This document shows positions 38,501 to 52,200 of a stretch of DNA of 64,000 bases, piece after piece. This DNA comes from Chinchilla lanigera (lineage: Eukaryota; Chordata; Mammalia; Rodentia; Chinchillidae). The notes below the pieces were generated by a model. The model saw only the letters and a list, made by a program, of their open reading frames with translations. It did no database searches and was not told the origin of the DNA. The stretch is from positions 11,386,148-11,450,147 of the forward strand of contig NW_004955438.1 in the NCBI RefSeq assembly GCF_000276665.1, in the 5' to 3' direction. The first letter of the stretch is position 1; every line of letters begins with the position of its first letter. The translations under genes and the position numbers were made by a program.

Positions 38501-40192
38501 GCTTGGCAGTTTGGTGTTGCAAATAATATTGGATGCTTACCGTGACATAGGATGGTCTTGCTGATAACTTAGTAAATGATCTTTAATTGCAAGGATATCA
38601 TATGAAAAACAATTAATATGTGAATACAGAATAATCATTTTGAGCTTTGGTACCTGCTAGTCTTGAATTTGATTCTGAGCTCAGTAATAAGTTGACCTCT
38701 ACTTATTTTGGTTAACTTTTGTTAAATAAGACTACTTTCCTTGTAGACTCAGTGTGAAGACTGAATGTGATAACATAAGCAACATACTTACTGAATGTTA
38801 ATCTCAAATACATTTCCTTAAAATACATTTGCTGCTATTAATGTCTTTTTCACCAAGCCAACACAATTCTGAAAATTAGATTACCTGAAACTTTTTATAG
38901 ATTAATAAATGCGTTAATTCAATCTCCTATCTCATCTCCTAGGCCCTGGAACATCTTTGAAACTCCCTGGTACTAATCAGACAGGAGGGCCTAGTCAAGC
39001 TATCAGGTACGAGCCTCTGTTCATACTCTCTGTCACTAAATATTGACAATATGAGAATTTTCCTCAATTTATCTTCTTTGTTTCATAACAATTTGTAATC
39101 CTCACAGGCCAATCACTCAAACAGGAAGACCCGTTACAGGCTTCCTCAGGCCCAGCACACAGAGTGGAAGGCCGGGAACCATGGAACAGGCCATCAGAAC
39201 ACCCAGAACCACATACACAGCACGCCCCATCATGAGCTCATCGGGAAGATTCATCAGGCTAGGGACGGTAAGTTCTGTGAACTTTCCCGTAGCCCTTTGT
39301 TACCCCAGTAACTTCCTGTTATATTACATCACTCTCTACTATTATACTGGAGAATTACATGGGAAGTTTTGAAGGTGATTCCTTTTCACTTATGTTCTCT
39401 TTACAATTTCTGTGCATGTGAAACTCCATTTGTGTTTCAAGAGACAGTTTCAGATTTTTTATTGTACCATTTTTTTCTCTCATAGGCTTCAATGCTTACA
39501 AGTCCTGATGGACCATTTATAAATTTATCTAGACTGAATTTAACTAAATATTCCCAGAAACCTAAATTGGCAAAGGTATGTTATCTCTGTCACTAAATAT
39601 TGACAATATGAGAATTTTCCTCAATTTATCTTCTTTGTAATGTTTTTAACTAAAGTGATGGTAGAAGTATGATGGTAATAACACTGTACAAAATAAAAAT
39701 TTGGGGCTGGAGATACAGCTCAGTGGCTCAGTGCCTGCCTGGCAAGTGCAAGATCCTGAGTTCAATTCCCAGTACTGCAAAACGAAACAAAAAAACCACA
39801 AAAAATAGAGCCAACAAAATAAAAATTTGTGAAGGAAGGGCCATGTCATGATTGAAATGGAAATGTTGAATTGCTATAATGTGTAAAAGTTCTTTCAGTC
39901 TTGAGTTAAGGAAAGTCAATCAGAAATAAAGAACCTATGCCTTATTTAGGAAATTATAGTTCTCTAATAAAGAACAGTAATTTTGCTAGGCATAGTGGCA
40001 CATGCCTGTAATCCCAACACTAGGGAAACTAAGATTGGAGGATTGCTGTTGAGTTTAAGGCCAGCCTAGGCTACATAGTGAATTTAAATCCAGCCTGAAC
40101 TACATACTGAGATGTCTCAAAAAAATAAAGCAATTTTTAACAAAGAAAGCAGGTAGATAGTATCACATTTATAAAATGAATCTCAGTAGGCT

Positions 40193-40238
<46 letters not shown>

Positions 40239-43200
40239 TTTTAAGCTTAGAGTCTAGAGTATTCTCAGAAAAATCGTTTTCTATCCTTGCTGTATTTTAG
40301 GACTGTCAAAAGGGTAATACAAGCGTATACTCTTTATTAGCAATTAATCATGCATCTCAATAATGATTATTCAAGCCAGACAATGGCAAGCCAAACACAT
40401 TGATCATTGTAATTACTGGGAGATTAGATATCACTTGAAAGAAAAAGTTAGAGGTAGAGGGGAAGAAGGTAAATGAAGGAAAGAGATGCAGGAAAAGAGG
40501 AGAGAAAGAAAATGAGGTGTCCATGACCTCATATATCCTTTCCAGTGTAAAGGATGTGGGGGTGAGCTTGGAGTAATTCAGAGACAGGAGCCCTTCTTTT
40601 CTTGCAAGTGGCTTAATCCTAGCCCAGGTTTTTAGTTCAGGCCTCTGAACTCTGTATAGGTGCTGAGCTCATTCTTGATCTTAGTTCTAATGGCATACTT
40701 GAGTAGTAACTAAAAGTGGACACTAGTCATATGGACTTGAAGTTTAAATTCAAAAAAGAAATGCCTTTTGGCAGGCAGGTAATCAACCTATACTAATGCT
40801 AATGACTTTATTCTTAAATTCTTGTTTGATGGCAGTCTAACAAACTACATTCAGCAGAATTGTAAAGCTTTACTTATTTCCCTTTCCTTCCTGGGAACAG
40901 AATATTAGAAGGAACTCATATAAGCTGTTTACTTGAGGTAACTGAGTGGCTAGCCAATGCCATTACTATGTTTTAATGAGGGACTGCAGTTATTGGAGGC
41001 ATTGCCCTCAATTAAATTAAGATGCATGCAGGACAGACCTGGTCTATGTGCAAGGTTGAGAGTGAACTACATTTTATGCTTTTTTAGTGTGTTGTAGAAA
41101 TAATGCCAGATGTTTCTATCTTTGGCCCCAACTTGCCTTGCCTCATGAGGACTCCTTTCTAATACTGACATGTATGTCTGTGGTGATGTGCTGATGCTGT
41201 ATTGGGTATTACCATATCTTTTTCATGGCGGTGGTGCACCTACTACTCTTTGACTTTTTCAGTAGTAGAACAAATAGAAATATTGTTAAAGTTTTAAAGT
41301 TAAACTTAAAGGTTTTTTTATTATTAAAAGAAAGGCCTTGTCCTGGTTTTTCTTTTTTTCTTTATTGGTTACCTTCAGATCTTCTCTGTTATTAGCCTTG
41401 CTATCTTCCAGGAACGTTAGCCTCCATCCAAATATAAAATAATAATACTATAGATAAGGTAGTACCACCAAGAGGTAATCCAGTAAATGCTTATTGATTC
41501 AGATAAGCTGGGCAAAGCATTAAAAGTCATGGTTCTCAGCCCTGGCTGTACATCTGAGGGCTTTAAAAAATATAATGCCAGGGTTTTACCATCTCTCTTC
41601 ACTCTAAAATCTGATTTAGTTAACGTGGTCTGGGATCTCTTTATGGTTCCAGTGAGTTAAGCTGAGTAACACCCTGTTAAAGGAACCTGCATATTCTGAA
41701 TCACAGAATTACCAACAATGCCATGTAAAGAGAAATAAATGTAGAAGTTAAGCCAAAAAAAAAAAAATCCTACTTTACACTTATATTCTGCTTTATCTCA
41801 GAAAGAAATTCTAGATTTTCCATATCTAAATTGTCATTATTGAATCATAACCATTATAAATGTAGAATACACAAATTGACTGTTTTTATGAGCATTAGTT
41901 TTTAAAAATAAACTTCTCATTTGTCTCCTAATAAAATAGTATATGTAATATGAAGAAGAAAAAATTCAGTTCTTTGAACTTTCTAGTTGATAGTCTGGAA
42001 AAACAGGAATCAGTTGTAAATAGCAGTATTTCAAAATGGGTAATTCAATGAGGCCTGGGATATAGCTCAGTGGCACAAGAGCCTGCCTGGCAAGTGTGAG
42101 GTCATGAGTTCGATTCCTGGTACTGAAAGAAAAAAACAATCAAAATGGGTAATTCTAACAAATAATGACTAGGTCCTGTACTTATGAATCCCAGATACTT
42201 TATACTGATTTTTTTTTATTCAGTTGAGCTTTGATAAAACAATAAATTCTCTCTATTAGAAACAACCAAATGTGTATTTGACATTTTTTTCTTCACAGGC
42301 TTTGTTTGAATATATCTTTCATCATGAAAATGATGTTAAGACTGTAAGTAGTAAATTCATGTTATTTTCTTTCATTGTAATTTTTCTGACTTTGAGGATT
42401 TAGATGCTAAAATATTCTAATTCTTACCCTACAAATAAATGGAGTTATTAAAGATTAGGGAATTACTAACAGTGTAAGTCAACTCTCAGTTTCTGTGGGA
42501 TAATTTCTCTGGATTGAGTATATAGTTCTCCATTGAAGGGCAAGGTAAAGATAATTAAGAATACTACATAATATGCTGTGTTAAAGTTTATTCTTTAGTC
42601 TATATAATCATTAGATATTTACTAATATATCCGTTTCTGGTTTCTTTGTCATGTGCCCCACTCTCCTACCTTTAATATTTTAAAGATTTCAAGTATAAGT
42701 ATAGAAAAAATAGTATAAAGAACCTGAATCACCCATCATCGAGTTTCAGCAATGGTCACGCACCTTGGTAACTTCTTGACAAAGAATTTTGAGGTTATAT
42801 TGTATGTGACTTTTTAAATTTGTTCCAGTTTTTACATGCTCATATATAAATGATGACAACGTCATAAATTTTGTTAGATATTATGAAGTTAGTTCTGTAG
42901 TGTCTGATTGTCCTCATTTTCCTATTAATTCAGGAAAAAAGCTTTATATCCATTTACTAAGTGTTCAGGAAAACAAAAGTGTTTTCCTCACTTGTGTTTT
43001 CCATGTGTTAACTGCAGTGCAGTCCACCAGGAGAACTGATAAAAATATGATACCATTAGCCTGCCTTTACCAGCTATGCAACCTAGCTGAGGAAATTAAA
43101 TTGACGTAATGAAACAAAGAAGTAATGCCAAACCAAATTGTCACCAATCAGCAAAGGGGAAAATTGAAAAGGGGTAATACTATTAAGGATCCATAAAGAA

Positions 43201-46200
43201 ATAGGATTTTGTGGAAAAGAGGGAAAAAAATGTAAAGAAAAGGCAAAAACATGAACAGAATATAGAATGAGAAATATATAGGCCTTACTTCCCAAATAGG
43301 AGCACCAAACAAATTTTTTAGAAAAAGTGACAGAATTTGCTGATAGATTTGACATTGGGGATAAAGGAAAGAGACACAGGTCAACTCTGCCTCCTGAGGA
43401 TGTTACGAGAATGATGGTTTTCTAACAGAGATGAGGGCATTAGAGAAGGCAGTCAGTTTGTAAAGAGGCTGGATTATTTGCCTAAAGGCCTTTTGAGTTT
43501 GAAGTCACAAAAAGCTACCCAAGTAGAGATACTACTGGATGTACTGAGAGATGTGGCATTAAAGTGCAGGGAACCCAGGCCAGGTGCACAGAAAATGGTA
43601 GTTGTTGATGAAGAAGTATTTGCAGATGTGGTCCTGTATGGAAAGGAGGAAAGAAAGGTTGAGGCAACTGAGAAATCATGCACATTTCTGTAAATTATTA
43701 CTCCAATTCCTGTGATAGCCAGAGGCTTTCAATGTGACGATATGTAAAAATCATAGTCTACTGTCATTAAAAAGAAACATTAAAATTTTGTCCATTTCAT
43801 AAATGAGTAAATCTCTAATTACTGCATTATCGTAAAGCTATACTCTTGTTTTTCTGAAGATTAATGCATTTGTTGAAGAGGCATGTATTCTTTCATCCAG
43901 AATTTTTGTTTTTTGAGCCACTACGGTGTTATAGTGCTGAGATCACAAACGGAGGCACGTGAGCAAAATTTCTCCTGTTTTTTGTAGATTATGTTCTGGT
44001 TGGGTGAGGGGTAGAAACGATCAACAAATTAAAAATACATCAAGTGTTGTGGAGTAGAGCACTAGAACAGCAGAACAGGAGGAAAACGGGAGGGAATAAG
44101 AAATGACATGGAGAACACTGTTGTGGATGGACTGGGGATCGTCAGTGAAGTCCGCACTGAAGAGACGATATTTAAACAGAGACCCGAGGAAGGAGAACAG
44201 GAGACACACAGTTCTGTGTGCGAGGAGCATTTCAGGCTGTGAGAACTCTATCTGCAGAGGCGAACTTGCAGCACGGTGGGGTTGCGTGAGGGTAGCAGAC
44301 AGGCCCGTGTGGCTGGCGTGAGTCGTGAAAGGAGGAAGTGTTCCAGGGATGAGTTCAGAAACTTGACAGGTCCTGTGCCATTTTGTAGTTCATGGTGATG
44401 CTGTCTTTATTAAAAGATTCTCCTTGAAGATATCATTCTACAGCTTGGGATTTACATAATGTTGAGGAATAGAAACCACACTGGAAAAAAAAAATCAGAA
44501 CTAGGGTATGTGTAGCTCAGTGATAGAGTACATGCTTATCATGTGTGAAGCCCTGGGTTTGGTTTCCAGCATCAAACCAAACCAAACCACTCCTAAGGAC
44601 AATAAACTCAGGGTTTATTTCTTGCACTATTAGATTTGCATACTAAAGATTCTAAGAACTAGATTGTAACCTTTCCATGTTATGCTAATAATATTATAGA
44701 ATGTATTCACAGGTCTTCATTATATATTGGTTTTTTAATTTTGACCTTAACACAGATAGAGCAGTGACTGTCAACCTTTTCATTTAAGCAGCAAAATAGT
44801 TTTCTTTAAATGAAATCTTATTTAGACCCCAATATATTAAGCAGACAGAGTGCAACTGCGTGATTTACATCAGGCGAGGCAAACTTAGAACTCCCCCTCT
44901 CAGCTGATGAGAGGCTGTAGTAGTAAACTGAGCTCATTTTCTGAATACCAGGAGAATTGTAAAATAATGGATTTCTGGATCTGTGCTAGACTTCCTGAAA
45001 GAAAACCCTCAACGGGATGTCTACTAATTCTGTTACTAAGAGCTCCACAGGTGATGCTAATGTTTAGCCAGGATTGGGAACTACTGCTGCAGAATATATA
45101 TTAAAAACTATAGAAACATTAGAAAACATTTCTTACAATGTGGGAAAGTAGAGCTTGAGGCACCTCAGTAGGATGTTAAGGCCACAGCTTCATAAAACAA
45201 ACAAACAAACAAACAAACAAATAAACAGAAATCAGTGAATTAATAGAAAAGAGACAACACAAATGACTCTCAAGTGTATCTTAGTAACAGGGAAATTATG
45301 TGCATCTATTAAGAACTGGAGTTCCCACTTATAAATTTTATATTTTTATTTTTAATAGTAAAAGACTGAGTGCATTGGAAACAAACAGTGCTGAGCACAG
45401 TCCCTGCTCTTTTTGAAGGAGATCTTTATAAATCACTAAATGATACTTGTAACATTTTGTTCAGGACCGTCCTTCAGATATTTGACCAGTGAAGAATTTT
45501 TAAAAATTAAATTAGCAAATGATAAGATATCTCATAGATTAGGTTAGAGTTATGAAGCAGACACAAAGGAGAAAACTTTCTGATTCATATATATAATTTC
45601 TATAGAGTAAGCACAGAGAAAACTAACACTAAAACACAATAGAAGGGCAAAATATGTACCTCTAACATGATTTTAAAATATTGCCTGTCATATTTAAAAA
45701 GCTTATCTGAATTTTTTAGAAAACTTTTTATGAAAATGGAAATGATTCAAATAATAGAAAGTTTATATTAGAGAAAATGCCAGTAAATAAGCACATTAGC
45801 AATGTCCTTTCTCAACAACCAAGATGTAAAATAAAGCAGCTTTGAATGCTTGCGGGTAATGTCATTCACTGTCATCTCTTATAAATGTTGTGAGAAGTAC
45901 AATTTGGAGAACATTCTGATAATATAAAACAGGTAGCCATAAAATATATATTTAATTTGTTCTATAATTTTACTTCTCAAAGAATTTCAGAAAACAGTAA
46001 GGAATTACTGTTACAGTGATGTTCATTGTAGATGCAGTAGCAAAAATACTTGGAAAACAACCTAAATGTTCCACAATAGTGAATTACAATAACTAGCATG
46101 ATGGAATTTCATGCAGCCACTAATGGTCATAATTATAAAATCATAATCATAATGATAAAAATTGAAAAATATTTATTTTATAATGTGAAGCCAAAAAGTA

Positions 46201-49200
46201 TGCATTTTGTATGTTGAGTAGAATTATAACCCTCTGTGTCTCTTTCTCTTTTTCTAGTATATGACAGATACTGTTACTTAAAAATGAAAATAGTAGTACT
46301 ATGAGGTTAAGATGTATTCTTTCCACAAATATTTGTTAAATGCCTACATTGTGCTAGCAGCTTGGATTACAACAGTAAGGAAAACAGCTATGCCTCATGG
46401 TACTAATGGAGATTAAGTCTAATTTTAACTTCTTTTTTAAAATTTGCAATAATAAAATTATAGCAACTTTTCATTTATAAATTTAGCAATAAATTAGGTA
46501 CATCAATAAATTAATTTGCTCTTAATTATACCTTTATTATTTTCATGTGCTCACTCCTATTAACTATAGTGTAGACCATGCAAGGAGGCAGTTTGTTTTG
46601 TTTTTACTTAGTGAAAAGCACAAACTGTTTACTTCTCTGTTCTCCTTTTTGTTCACTAATTCATTTATTGATTTATTAGCTGATTGGTTTATTCTATAAA
46701 CAAATAATTGTGAGTGCCTGTGTGTCAGTACTGCGATGGGGACTCTGGATACTGACTAGGACAGAGGTCTGGTGATCCCCTTCTCACTGACCTGGGCTGG
46801 CCACGTCCTAATGCTCTTGCAGACTGGATTGTTCTATTAAAATGTCAGTTTAGATTTCACCACAGAAGTTATCTTCTAATAGGAGAGTTATATAACAAGC
46901 ATTCATTTTAAAAATAGCTTATATGTATTTTTCATCTTTAGGTGGAAAAACAACAAAGAAATTGTTTTTTTAAAACATGTTTAAAAAATCAGAGGTGCTT
47001 TTATATTAGTTACTTTGTATGGCCTCCAAAAAGTTCTTAAATAAAGACGTTTTTAAGTATTTCATATAAATATGGAAAATATTAGAGATTAATATAACAA
47101 ATACTGAGAAATGGTATTTCAATGTTTAGAAAATAAAAATAGACTAAATTTCTGCCTTTGAGGTCTTAATACTATCACAGTTTAGGGGGCATTATTGACA
47201 AAACTACAGTGAGGTGTAGATTGGTGATTCTGTATTTGTCTATACACAAATAGGAAGAATACTATAAATAACAGTAAAGTTGATCCATGGAAAATTGTAT
47301 TTCTGCCTTGACTTTTTAATAACTCTCTTTGCTTAGCCCTTCCTTTTGGACCAATATTGGCAGTATTGACAAAATGGAAGTAACACGTGGGTTGATGATT
47401 CCAAAATCCTTTTAAAATGTTCTTTAATTTCATCATCCTGAAGTTATCTCAGCTATAATAACAGCAAAAATTTGGCTTTATAAACAGGAGTGTTGGACAA
47501 ATTCGCATACCTTATGTTGTCTAGATCTGCCAAGATTCCTTTTATAATTTGACTTTTATTTAAAAAGTGGCTTTTAAAAATGGCAGTCTAGGACTTTATT
47601 AATACGTAGATATTAGTTTTATTAAATTATTCAAGAATTCTTTTTTATTTTAAAGAGAAAAAACATAACAAAATAACAAGAAAGACAAAAACAAAACAAG
47701 ATAAAAAATTAACACTGGTTGTTGTATTACATATTATTATCTTCAGCGAAGCTGCTCAGATTACCAGATGTAAGAATGCAAGATTGATCAAGTAAAGAGA
47801 ATAAACAATAATAAAAAATAGAAATGATACAGAGCTTCACTAAACAATGCTCAAAGAGTCTGTAAAAATAGTCTTTTATTTCAAAAAATTGGGAAAATCT
47901 TTAAAGAAATATAGATCTATCATCACTTAAAAATTAAAGATCTTAGTAACTTTTAATTATAAATCTTTTACTTATTATAGTTTTTTTTTGGTTCTTATGC
48001 AATTTTCACCATAGATAAGAAACAGCATAACTAATTCAATCAATAAGTAATTCTCAAATGTCTCTTATAAGCACAGCAACATTCCAAAAGCAACAGCAGA
48101 ACAAATAATGATAACTTAATGTCTTCCTTTCCTATTCTTATTCGTTTCATTTCTTTCTCTTGTGTCATTGCTCTGGCTAATGTTTATAGAACTACATTAA
48201 TAAGAATGGTGCTACTCGACATCTTTGTCTTGTTCCTGATTTTAGAGTGAAAGTTTTCAGTTTTTGTGCATTTATATGATGTTAGCTATTGGTTTATCAC
48301 AGATGGTTTTTATCAGGTTGAGATGAAGACCGTCCATTCTAATTTTCTGTAGGTTTTTTTTATCATGAATGGTTAAACCCTTTTTCTTTGTCTATTGTGA
48401 TGATCATATGGTTTTTGTCCTTGGCTCTGTTAAGATGTTAAAGAAAGAAAAATGTCTGTCCTCAGGGAACTTAGGGTCCCTTCGAAATTGTCACAAATAT
48501 CTTTATTGCAGACTGATTCCTTGTGGAAGATTATCATTAAAATGTAATTTAAAAAATCACATATTCTGTATCAATAATTCATATTTTTCCTTGATAGAAT
48601 TAGCATAAACATATGGTTCCTTCCTCCACCAGAAGACTTTGTTTTAGGACTGTATTTAAATGCAAAATCAGTAGCCCGAAATAAACACCAAATCCAATCT
48701 TGGGAAACCAGAATATGTAAAAGAATTTTGAATGGCATTTTTTTTTTCTAAAAAATAGAAGATCTTTTATATTAAGCATAAGAATAAATATAACCTATGT
48801 GTGGAAAATATGTTTATCAAAATTTAAAGTTAATAAGGTCAGATATTTACAGTACATGATTGAGCTGAGCTCATTGAAAATGTATTTTCCTACTAGTTCT
48901 AGAGATAATGCTAATTGAAGTTATACTTTCCTCTTCGTTTTTTGCTTTCACTTTTATTTCTGGCTGGAAGGGGAAAAAGAAAAGCATATGAAAGTAATAT
49001 GTGGCTTGTTTTGAATTTCCATAGCTTTCAAGTAGAGATGCTGGTTTTTCAAGTTCATTAGCAGCTCAGCATGGTGACAGCATTCTCTTATAAGTAGTTT
49101 GCATATTTAGAGATCTCCCCCGAAGCAAGAGAAGATAGGGAACACAGGGAAAAGTAATTAATTTTGCAGTAGAAGATTGAAAGAACTCTTCTGGTATTCA

Positions 49201-52200
49201 TTTCCAAAAATAATTAATATTAAGAAGTGGATGGTAATATAGGGTGCCTTTTGAGCTAATAGGACTGAATATCTAAGTGTTACTTGAACTGAGCTATTGC
49301 TATCCTGGTTATATTACCACTGGCTACAGAATAAAAATTTTTCAACTTTGAGGGAAAAATAAGTTTTATTGAATGCTAAAATTCTCATTCCACTAATAAC
49401 TTCAACTTTTACTCATCCGATCATCATAGGGGCTTCAAATTTGTGTAAAAATGGATTTGCCAAAATTAGTTTTGTCAAAATAGTTTCTGTTTCCTCTGTA
49501 TAAAATTCCAATACCCGTTTTGTCATCTCTTTGATAAATGGTGGAAGACATAAACTAGAAGATATTAAAGGTATGAGATCAGGAGACGTACAATATGAAA
49601 GCAATGAAGGAGTTCTTTTTCAGTTTGCAGCTTTCTGTTTTTTTTTTTTTTTTTTGGTTTTTCTTTGGTACCGGGAACCGAACTCATGACCTTGCGCTTG
49701 CCAGGCAGGTGCTTTGCCGCTGAGCTAAATCCCCAGCCCCTAGTTTGCAGCTTTCTACCTTTTCAATTACTGATAGGTAAAATGATGTTGGAATAGTGCC
49801 TGTTGAAGTCACCTAGTAGTAGCCCAATTCCTTTCATTCTTTTTTCAGGAACCAATTTTATTTGTTTATAACCCTTCTCTGTTTCTCTACATCTATGTTT
49901 AATGTGTGGGGTGCTACTGGACCTGTCTGACCAAAAAATTGACCACAAGTCTGGAGACATTTTGAATCATTAGAGAGTAGATACATGTTAGGAAGAGAGT
50001 AAAAAACCTGTGGTCCTTTAATATCAGTTTTGTGCCTTGTGTATTAAAATTATATTAAAATACAGTATATTGTGCATCTGCTTCCCTTTGATCAGTGTTT
50101 CATCTCATCTGCTGTCAGCCCTGTGGTCTGGAACTGATTATTTGGGGAAAATTGGAAGGGCCATCTGGAAACATGATTTCGCCTGATTTCTGATGCATGT
50201 TTTGATTGATACTAATTGTATGGTTTATTTCATTATTTATCTTTCGAACTGCTTCTTGTTGGAGAGGAAGATCCTAATCTAACGTGAATTCTTTTCAAAG
50301 GCTTTGGATCTGGCTGCACTTTCCACAGAACATTCTCAGTACAAGGACTGGTGGTGGAAAGTACAGATTGGAAAATGTTACTACAGGTAAAATTCTGATT
50401 ATTTGTGAAGGACGTAGAAGTGGTGGTGTGTTTTTATAGGACACTGGTAAATAATTTACTGAACACTGACCATAAACCCTGGTCCAAACACCCCCAAATA
50501 GGCTTACATTCATTTAACCTTTAATAGCAACTCTGCAGAGATATCATTATTTCCGTATTAAGGTGGAGAAACAGTGGCACAAACAATGGGAACAAATTGC
50601 TTCAACTTACATAGCTGCTAAGAGGCAGATACAGGATTCACACCCAGGCAGCCCTTGACAGAGAAGATGCAGCTGTCTTTGTGTGTTGGTTTCTCATTTC
50701 TTGATGCTGCAGCTTCCAGGAGTGTGTCTCAAATATATCTTCAGCAGCACAGCGCCTGCCTGGCAAGCGTGAGGTTGTGAATTCGATTCCCTGTATGGGA
50801 AGGGAAAAAAAAAAAGTCTCAAATATATCCTTTTAGGGAGATGGTAAATTTCATCATGAGGAAGTAAGGACTTTGGCTTACTTGAGACAGTGTTTATTTA
50901 ACAGCCACATGGCAACAATGAGAACAGTTATCTTTAGAACAGTGAAAGTATAGAGCGTGGAGTGGGAGGCTTGGAGACCTCAGGTTCAAGTCTCCCTTTC
51001 AGATGAGGAAACTGAAGCCACAGTGGCCATGATTTTCATCAGGAGCCAGAGAGTGACAAACCTGGCACCAGAACTGAGTCTGTTGATTCCAGTGTCATCC
51101 TCTTGGTTCTCCGGTTTCTCTCATTTACACTGATGCCTCCCATATGGAAGGCACTTTACAGTTAGGAGCTAGTTTGTACCATCTCTCAATCTCACAGTAC
51201 CTCGGAGATAGCTGTTATTATTCACAATTTTCTCAGATGAGAAAAATTGAGCCTCACAAAGTTAAAGTGAAAGGCAGAGTAAGAGTTTGATCTCCACTTT
51301 CTGATGCCAATTCTCTTATTTTCACAATTCCATATTATTTCTGTAGCTCCTAAATATTCTTACATTCACTTAGTATTTAGAGACATTTCCAAGCAAGTCA
51401 ACTGAGAGATCAGAAAAGTCATAATTATTTTTAATGAATATTTGTATAACAACTAGTAAATAAGACTTGAAATGCTGCTGGTTTTGAAATGCATTTAGAA
51501 TATTTGGAAAAAGACAAATTTTTTTTGTCAGTTTTTGAGACAGGGTTTCACTCTGCAGTTCAGGCTGGCCTCAAATTCACAGCGATCCTCCTGCCTCAGC
51601 CTCTCGAGTGCTGGGATTATAGGCGTGCGCCCCCATGCCTGGCAAAAAACACAAATTTAAAACAATTATATTTTATAAAGATAACAATGTCTTATTATTC
51701 AAAAACAAGGTAGACTTCAGTTTCTTTGAGCATCTTTCAATATTTATGAACTTTAGCTGTACTGACTATAGAATTTCTAGGAAGAAGGTGTTTTTTCCTA
51801 CTTCTAGATTGAGGGAATATTTTCTGCCAAGGGAATTTTAAACCACTGTGACATTAAACTCTTATGAGTATAATTTATTAGACAGTTTTGAAGTCTTCCA
51901 CCTCCAAGCAGAACCTTCAGAAATCTCTAGTGAAGAAAAACACAAACCTGATTCCTTCTGCTGCCCATATATGCTGACATTTGAATGAGTACACCTTGTC
52001 ACATTAAATTACTGCTCCCTTCTGTTCTTTAGTTCTTGCTTGTCTTTGTTGTGTATTCAGTGTTCATTCATTCGTATGTTCGTTCACTCACTCAGTAGAA
52101 TAGTTAATGAGCAACTACCTTCATCAGATTGGATTACAAAGATATATTACTTTGTCCCTTCTTTCAAATGGTTAAGACAGTGAATTATTTGAAGTATGGT

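Larger units (their letters stand above)
39576..42298 (+). other. TTC8 intron 6
   Basis: About 2.7 kb. Contains the second 55-bp repeat copy, an ID at 39703, a B1-type SINE at 39984, a (TG)n run and an ID at 42047. The rest (40260-42030) shows no gene or clear repeat. Confidence 0.8.
42344..50300 (+). other. TTC8 intron 7
   Basis: About 8 kb. Contains an L2 end, an ID, an L1M fragment, an antisense L1, an (AAAC)n run at 45193-45220, a young ID, and an L2/MIR-like motif near 46330 (AAATGCCTACATTGTGCTAG). The open frame at 43478-43693 has no recognised domain. No other exon found. Confidence 0.8.
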
